DNA from: an uncultured Candidatus Saccharibacteria bacterium
GTDB taxonomy: Bacteria; Patescibacteriota; Saccharimonadia; Saccharimonadales; UBA4665
Assembly: GCA_903891235.1 (NCBI GenBank)
Contig: CAITDW010000074.1
Span: forward strand, 1-10,157
Length of the DNA stretch: 10,157 nucleotides
Direction of reading: 5' to 3'
In this document: positions 7,043-10,157 of the stretch, one piece after another
How positions within the stretch are numbered: the first letter of the stretch is position 1
How the letters are laid out: each line of letters opens with the position of its first letter
Position numbers and translations under genes: made by a program
Notes under the pieces: model-generated
What the model was told of the DNA's origin: nothing
Databases searched by the model: none
What the model saw: only the letters and a program-made list of their open reading frames with translations

Positions 7043-7399
7043 TCAGGAAGATTGAACTCGCCAGTATTTACCGACTCTTATGGCTGTAACCTCTTGCTTA
7101 ATATCTGCATAGTCAAGCAAATGTTGCTCGATTGTTATTCGACCCTGTTTTTGATCGATTAAACTTTCTTCCTTACCCATTCGGAATTGAACATTCAGAT
7201 CCGCAACTTTTTCATCAAGCATATTGCCTGCTAGTAACGGTTCTATCTGTTCATCCCAAACTTTTTTAGGATAAAGATGCAGATAACTTTTAAAGCCTCT
7301 GGTTACTACTACTCCAGATTCAAACTCGCTTCTAAGTTCAGCCGGTATGGTCAACCGACGCTTATCGTCAAGCTTTCTTTGAAAATAGTCTATAACCAT
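7043..7399 (-). CDS. mraZ: Transcriptional regulator MraZ
   Basis: MraZ is a ring-forming DNA-binding protein with two AbrB-like (SpoVT-AbrB fold) repeats. It binds tandem TGGG-type boxes before its own operon and represses the dcw cluster. From the ATG at 7397-7399 the protein has 118 residues, shorter than the usual ~140-150. The first repeat has LDDKRRLTIPAELR at 10-23, keeping the DxxxR core but with Arg14 in place of the usual Gly; the second has DQKQGRITI at 82-90. An in-frame GTG at 7448-7450 would add 17 residues, but family members begin about ten residues before LDDKGRL, and the GTG lies within an operator box. No Shine-Dalgarno sequence precedes the chosen ATG (leader AATAAAAAATAT). 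It is the first gene of the cluster, and its promoter carries its own predicted binding sites. Confidence 0.93.
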   Translation of the reverse strand: MVIDYFQRKLDDKRRLTIPAELRSEFESGVVVTRGFKSYLHLYPKKVWDEQIEPLLAGNMLDEKVADLNVQFRMGKEESLIDQKQGRITIEQHLLDYADIKQEVTAIRVGKYWRVQSS

Positions 7400-7444
7400 A
7401 TATTTTTTATTAATGTGTAAGTGGTTTTTTGTTTTGTTCGTGTC

Positions 7445-7491
7445 ACCCACGACTACCCACTAACATGAATATACTACCCACACGTACCCAC
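7445..7491 (-). promoter_or_regulatory. MraZ operator: four phased GTGGGT boxes
   Basis: On the minus strand GTGGGT occurs at 7486-7491, 7476-7481, 7455-7460 and 7445-7450. The steps are 10, 21 and 10 bp, so all four boxes face the same side of the helix. Known MraZ sites are TGGGN direct repeats with about 5 nt between them (10-bp period) upstream of mraZ; both pairs fit this exactly. One pair lies between the -35 and -10 elements, the other just downstream of the predicted transcription start, which suggests autorepression. Confidence 0.88.
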
Positions 7492-7497
7492 AGACAA
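7468..7497 (-). promoter_or_regulatory. Predicted mraZ/dcw promoter
   Basis: TTGTCT at 7492-7497 (4 of 6 to the -35 consensus) and TATATT at 7468-7473 (5 of 6 to -10) are 18 bp apart. Transcription would start near 7461 and leave about 60 nt of leader before the mraZ ATG. The MraZ box pair at 7476-7491 fills the spacer. The overlap with the operator supports it more than the hexamers alone. Confidence 0.55.
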
Positions 7498-7532
7498 GTG
7501 TTTTTTTATAAAAAGTACTATAAAATGAAAAG

Positions 7533-7541
7533 TTATCCACA
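7533..7541 (+). promoter_or_regulatory. Consensus DnaA box
   Basis: TTATCCACA, a perfect match to the strong DnaA box. A one-mismatch copy, TTGTCCACA, is at 7562-7570, 29 bp away in the same orientation, within the terminator-like hairpin. The flanks are very AT-rich. Two sites are too few to call an origin; DnaA control of the adjacent dcw promoter is possible. Confidence 0.4.
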
Positions 7542-7549
7542 GATTGTGT

Positions 7550-7590
7550 TTGAAAATAAAATTGTCCACAACATCTAGTGTTATGGACAA
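7550..7590 (-). terminator. Terminator-like hairpin after the LysM-like gene
   Basis: TTGTCCA (7584-7590 on the minus strand) pairs with TGGACAA (7562-7568). One mismatch and four further pairs follow inside. After the stem the minus strand reads TTTTATTTTC. The stem base is 24 nt past the LysM-like stop codon, a suitable place to end that transcript before the dcw promoter. Confidence 0.55.
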
Positions 7591-7614
7591 AGTTTTGGTC
7601 TAATTATTAATTAT

Positions 7615-7995
7615 TTATTTTGATACTGAGTCTATGTTGCCTACGGCAGTGTTGCCATTTTTTGAACCTTGAGGCAACATCACTAATTCGCCCTGAATTA
7701 AGATGTGGTTCTTTGTCTGTCTATCAATATCTTGAATCGCTGCATTAAGTGCTTCAGCATCATTCGCAGTATTAGTGCTCTCACCTGATGCTATGCTCCA
7801 TTCTGTTTCTCCGCTCTGGACCACATGGGCAACAGTGTCTTTTTGATGTGTCTGATGATCTCCTGACTTAGCTAATATGAATACTGATGTTACAGCTAAT
7901 ACACCAACTGATAGTATTTTTTTCGCCCTATTCCTATATTTAGAATTTTCTGGGTGACTTGGATTAAATAGTGGTTTATCACTTAATTTATTCAT
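7615..7995 (-). CDS. Small single-pass membrane protein with LysM-like domain
   Basis: From the ATG at 7993-7995 the protein has 126 residues: a polar N-terminus with a basic patch (KYRNRAKK), one membrane helix or uncleaved signal anchor at about 27-44, and an extracytoplasmic domain. The segment HVVQSGETEWSIA (57-69) and the later LIQGELVMLP (99-108) match the two ends of a LysM peptidoglycan-binding domain (usually V.PGDTLWSIA ... PGQ.L.IP). The middle is variable and a Ser/Asn-rich tail follows. An earlier in-frame start at 8031 would place the promoter inside the gene and spoil the topology, so I reject it. Size and layout resemble YneA-type division inhibitors of Firmicutes, but that is only an analogy. 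It has its own promoter and terminator beside the dcw cluster. Confidence 0.72.
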   Translation of the reverse strand: MNKLSDKPLFNPSHPENSKYRNRAKKILSVGVLAVTSVFILAKSGDHQTHQKDTVAHVVQSGETEWSIASGESTNTANDAEALNAAIQDIDRQTKNHILIQGELVMLPQGSKNGNTAVGNIDSVSK

Positions 7996-8002
7996 AATCA
8001 AT

Positions 8003-8031
8003 AGTATAGCATTATTTAGTATAATGGTCAA
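8003..8031 (-). promoter_or_regulatory. Sigma70-type promoter of the LysM-like gene, probably leaderless
   Basis: TTGACC at 8026-8031 and TATACT at 8003-8008 are separated by exactly 17 bp, each with one deviation from consensus. Only 7 nt separate the -10 element from the ATG at 7995, so transcription should begin at or one base before the start codon. No Shine-Dalgarno sequence is present, as expected for a leaderless mRNA. Confidence 0.72.
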
Positions 8032-8045
8032 GCTTATGTTAAGAA

Positions 8046-9320
8046 TTATATGATTTTATTTAAGTTTTTAATTCTTTCTGCAAACCATTTTGCACTAGGT
8101 CTAACTTTTCTTTTCATCTTATTCTCACGATCAACTTCTACTAAACCAAACTTAGGCCACCATCCACTTGACCATTCGAAATTATCTAATAAACTCCAAT
8201 GAAAATAACCCTTTAGATCAACCCCCTCACTAATTGCCCTTTCCATAGCTATAATTGATTCTTCTATCCACCATTTGCGATAAATATCACCTGCATCAGC
8301 AACACCATTTTCTGTAATAATAATTGGTTTTTTAAATCTTGTCCAAGCCCTTAATATAATCGGATAAAGTCCTTCTGGCTCCATATACCATCCAAGATCA
8401 TTAGTCGGTACTTCAGGATTAATCTTCCTAATTCTTCCTGTATAATAATCGGTAAAATAATAATTCATTCCGACAAAATCCTGATATTTGTTAATTCTTT
8501 GATAGAACCACCAATTCCAAAAATATCTCATCCATTTGGTTGATAACTCATCGAATATATCATGAGGTCTTTTTGCTTGAATATTGGCAACCTGGTTGGC
8601 AACTCCAATTTGTAGTTTAGGATTAATTTCTTTCAAAATTTTATATGCTTTATTATGTGCTCTGCTTAGATTCCAAAAAACCTTAGCAAATAGATATATA
8701 TTTTTCTTCTGAGGTGGCCATGTACCTGTTAAATAACTACAACTTGCATATACATTAGGCTCATTTATAGTTATTATATAATCTATTTTATTGGCATATT
8801 CTTGACCAATTTTTCTTGTAAATTCTTCAAAATATTTAAGATTCTTAGATTTTGTAAAACCTCCAATATCGCTGAACCAAATCGGTATAGTCCAATGCCA
8901 AATATTTAAAATTGGCTTAATACCTCTTTTTAATAGTTCGTCAATATATTCGTGATAATGATCAATTTCTACTTGATTCCACTCTCCTTGATTCGGTTCA
9001 ATCCTAGACCATTCAATTCCAAATCTGAATGAATTTAAATTTAAATCTTTTATTAGGTCGAAATCTGATTTAAATTTATGATAATGATCAACACCTTCTC
9101 CAGAAACATAATTATTGGGATTTTCAGCATATTTTTTTATTTCATTCCAATTTTTTAGTTTTTTCAATTTAGGGTCTGGATGCTTAGCTAATCTGTGAGC
9201 ATTTTCAAGTTCCCATAATGACCACTGATTAATAGTTCGGCCTTCTACCTGGTGAGATGCAGTAGAAGCACCCCACATAAAATCAGATCTGAAAATATTG
9301 TTATTTTTATCTTTGTTCAT
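8046..9320 (-). CDS. Family 1 glycoside hydrolase (beta-glucosidase/beta-galactosidase type)
   Basis: A retaining beta-glycosidase with a (beta/alpha)8 barrel. The 424-residue protein is slightly short for GH1 (about 440-480) but complete. It has the N-terminal FMWGASTASHQVEG (14-27) with sugar-binding Gln24, NIWHWTIP with His142, the acid/base motif TINEP with Glu187, the nucleophile motif ITENG with Glu337, and the C-terminal NFEWSSGWWPKFGL (380-393), whose Glu382-Trp383 contact the glycone. Loss of the Ser-Lys-Tyr phosphate site argues against a 6-phospho-glycosidase. There is no signal peptide, so it is cytoplasmic. The exact substrate cannot be read. By eye the gene is more AT-rich than the dcw genes and rich in Asn, Lys and Ile, which may mean acquisition by transfer. 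No PTS or sugar transporter gene is next to it. It has no Shine-Dalgarno sequence. Confidence 0.92.
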   Translation of the reverse strand: MNKDKNNNIFRSDFMWGASTASHQVEGRTINQWSLWELENAHRLAKHPDPKLKKLKNWNEIKKYAENPNNYVSGEGVDHYHKFKSDFDLIKDLNLNSFRFGIEWSRIEPNQGEWNQVEIDHYHEYIDELLKRGIKPILNIWHWTIPIWFSDIGGFTKSKNLKYFEEFTRKIGQEYANKIDYIITINEPNVYASCSYLTGTWPPQKKNIYLFAKVFWNLSRAHNKAYKILKEINPKLQIGVANQVANIQAKRPHDIFDELSTKWMRYFWNWWFYQRINKYQDFVGMNYYFTDYYTGRIRKINPEVPTNDLGWYMEPEGLYPIILRAWTRFKKPIIITENGVADAGDIYRKWWIEESIIAMERAISEGVDLKGYFHWSLLDNFEWSSGWWPKFGLVEVDRENKMKRKVRPSAKWFAERIKNLNKII

Positions 9321-9327
9321 TGATTCT

Positions 9328-9357
9328 ATTCTAACAAACCAAAAGCTTTAAAGACAT
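9328..9357 (-). promoter_or_regulatory. Possible promoter of the glycosidase gene
   Basis: A -10-like TAGAAT at 9328-9333 stands 7 nt before the ATG, the same distance as in the LysM-like gene. The best -35 match, ATGTCT at 9352-9357 with 18 bp spacing, is poor (3 of 6). A leaderless transcript is possible; cotranscription from the hydrolase gene 37 nt upstream is the alternative. Confidence 0.35.
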
Positions 9358-9990
9358 TTAAATATCGCAGGACTGTCCGTTATTTAGAATAATAAACATA
9401 GCCTCAAGCCCTTGAGCATTAAACAACTTTGCATAAAATTTTGGGTCACCAGAGAAGTAATCATAATGAATAGGGATTACTTTTTTAGCGCCGATTTGTC
9501 TAATGAAGCTAAAGATATCTTTTGGTGATATATCTGGCCCAGCAATTGGAACGGCCGCAGCATCTACATGTAGATTAGATATTTCGATTCCATCTCCGGG
9601 GTGAAAAAATACATCATTAATAATAAATCCGGTGTTTTTGGGACCTTTAGTGCCGTCTATCATATCTACGTGAGGCAATTCTCTACAAATAATCTTGAAA
9701 CTCCCTATCTCGAAAGTTTCGTTATCCTTAACTATCCTAGTTACTGCATCACCAAGAACTACCTGAGCACTGTCATTGGAGATCACTGGAACCTTCTTAT
9801 CTTTGAGCAGGTTTTGAATCAACAATGGATCGGCATGATCAACATGCTCATGTGTTATTAAGATTGCATCTATTGGTAGCAGCAACTCTGCACTAAAATC
9901 TGGCGAGACAAGTGATCCGGGATCTATTAAGATTCTCTGGCCATTATCTTCGATTAGAATACAGCTTTGAGGATATTTCGTTATTTTCAT
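9358..9990 (-). CDS. Metallo-beta-lactamase-fold metal-dependent hydrolase
   Basis: A 210-residue cytoplasmic protein of the MBL superfamily, of the compact UlaG-like/Lactamase_B_3 type. It opens with MKITKYPQSCILIE and ILIDPG, carries the metal-binding THEHVDHADP motif (His47, His49, Asp51, His52), a third histidine in LPHVD (His107), the HPGDG motif (130-134) whose Asp133 would bridge the metals, and IPIHYDYF near 173 with the last ligand His175. All expected metal ligands are present, so it is probably active. The substrate is unknown; relatives act on phosphodiesters, lactones or nucleotides, and nothing here chooses between them. The ATG at 9988-9990 fits the family start better than a GTG 15 nt earlier. 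It lies 37 nt upstream of the glycosidase gene. Confidence 0.88.
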   Translation of the reverse strand: MKITKYPQSCILIEDNGQRILIDPGSLVSPDFSAELLLPIDAILITHEHVDHADPLLIQNLLKDKKVPVISNDSAQVVLGDAVTRIVKDNETFEIGSFKIICRELPHVDMIDGTKGPKNTGFIINDVFFHPGDGIEISNLHVDAAAVPIAGPDISPKDIFSFIRQIGAKKVIPIHYDYFSGDPKFYAKLFNAQGLEAMFIILNNGQSCDI

Positions 9991-9996
9991 AGTTAT

Positions 9997-10026
9997 ATAA
10001 TACACTTTTTCATGAAAATATATCGA
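9997..10026 (-). promoter_or_regulatory. Possible promoter of the MBL-fold gene
   Basis: TATTAT at 9997-10002 (5 of 6 to the -10 consensus) is 18 bp from TCGATA at 10021-10026 (4 of 6 to -35). Only 6 nt separate the -10 element from the ATG and no Shine-Dalgarno sequence is present, so the mRNA may be leaderless like that of the LysM-like gene. It would also place the GTG at 10005 upstream of the transcript start. Confidence 0.38.
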
Positions 10027-10157
10027 TTAACCAGCATGGATTAGTTCGTTGAAAAACCAGATTTGCTTGATTTGGTAAAGACGAAAAAATCTAAGATATC
10101 TATTGTTGTATTCAAATTTGTATAATCCAGCTTTTTTTTAAAAAACATTAAATGCTA

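Noticed and set aside
7400..7450. Longer mraZ product starting at GTG 7450
   Set aside because: The GTG lies inside the fourth MraZ box, and the extra 17 residues are absent from the family, whose members start close to the LDDKGRL motif.
7500..7620. Replication origin (oriC)
   Set aside because: Only one perfect and one near DnaA box, no dnaA, dnaN or rpmH nearby, and the AT-richness is explained by promoters and a terminator. GC skew over the genome would be needed.
7996..8031. Longer LysM-like protein starting at 8031
   Set aside because: The start would lie in the -35 hexamer of a well-matched promoter, upstream of the predicted transcript start, and would add a hydrophobic stretch before the membrane anchor.
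9601..9861. 86-codon open frame on the plus strand
   Set aside because: Antisense to the MBL-fold gene with its full metal-binding motif set; composition is that of a shadow frame. The same applies to plus-strand frames at 130-339, 1439-1690, 1829-2116 and 3594-3818.
10129..10147. T-run followed by A-run as a terminator at the right edge
   Set aside because: No GC-containing stem precedes the run on either strand.
10041..10148. 35-codon minus-strand frame upstream of the MBL-fold gene
   Set aside because: No Shine-Dalgarno site, no recognisable motif and an AT-rich context; too short to support. The rest of the region to the right edge shows nothing definite.
1..10157. CRISPR array, tRNA, rRNA, insertion sequence or attachment site
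   Set aside because: No regularly spaced repeats, clover-leaf signatures, transposase motifs or flanking direct repeats were seen on reading both strands.

Overview
All genes supported in this window lie on the minus strand. It is most likely chromosomal DNA from a small-genome, low-GC bacterium of the Patescibacteria/CPR type, with Candidatus Saccharibacteria (TM7) as my best guess. The basis is a compact division and cell-wall (dcw) cluster without its usual Mur ligase genes, a MurG with divergent motifs, and a divergent class B PBP. Stop codons TGA (mraZ, mraY), TAA and TAG are all used as stops, which argues against the UGA=Gly code of Gracilibacteria and Absconditabacteria. The lineage is inferred from gene content and motifs; no search was possible.

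Reading in the direction of transcription (right to left): at 9358-9990 is a metallo-beta-lactamase-fold hydrolase, at 8046-9320 a family 1 glycoside hydrolase, and at 7615-7995 a small single-pass membrane protein with a LysM-like domain. The last has a good sigma70-type promoter that places the transcript start at or next to its ATG, so its mRNA is probably leaderless. A terminator-like hairpin at 7550-7590 closes this unit.

The dcw cluster then starts with a promoter at 7468-7497 overlapped by four helically phased GTGGGT boxes, the known MraZ operator signature. The order is mraZ, rsmH, ftsL-like, ftsI-type PBP, mraY, ftsW, murG, and at the left edge the start of a probable ftsQ. Together these encode the cluster regulator (MraZ), 16S rRNA methylation (RsmH), the lipid I and lipid II steps (MraY, MurG), the SEDS glycosyltransferase and its transpeptidase partner (FtsW, PBP), and divisome scaffold proteins (FtsL, probably FtsQ). 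murE, murF, murD, and apparently murC, are missing from their usual places.

The spacers on either side of rsmH are unusually large for this tight cluster (279 and 102 nt). They hold three strong inverted repeats and A/C-rich leaders without Shine-Dalgarno sequences, whereas mraY and murG have clear Shine-Dalgarno sites. The best candidates for undescribed biology are these structured spacers, the phased MraZ operator beside a perfect DnaA box, and the likely leaderless genes upstream. I see no mobile element, CRISPR array, tRNA or rRNA.
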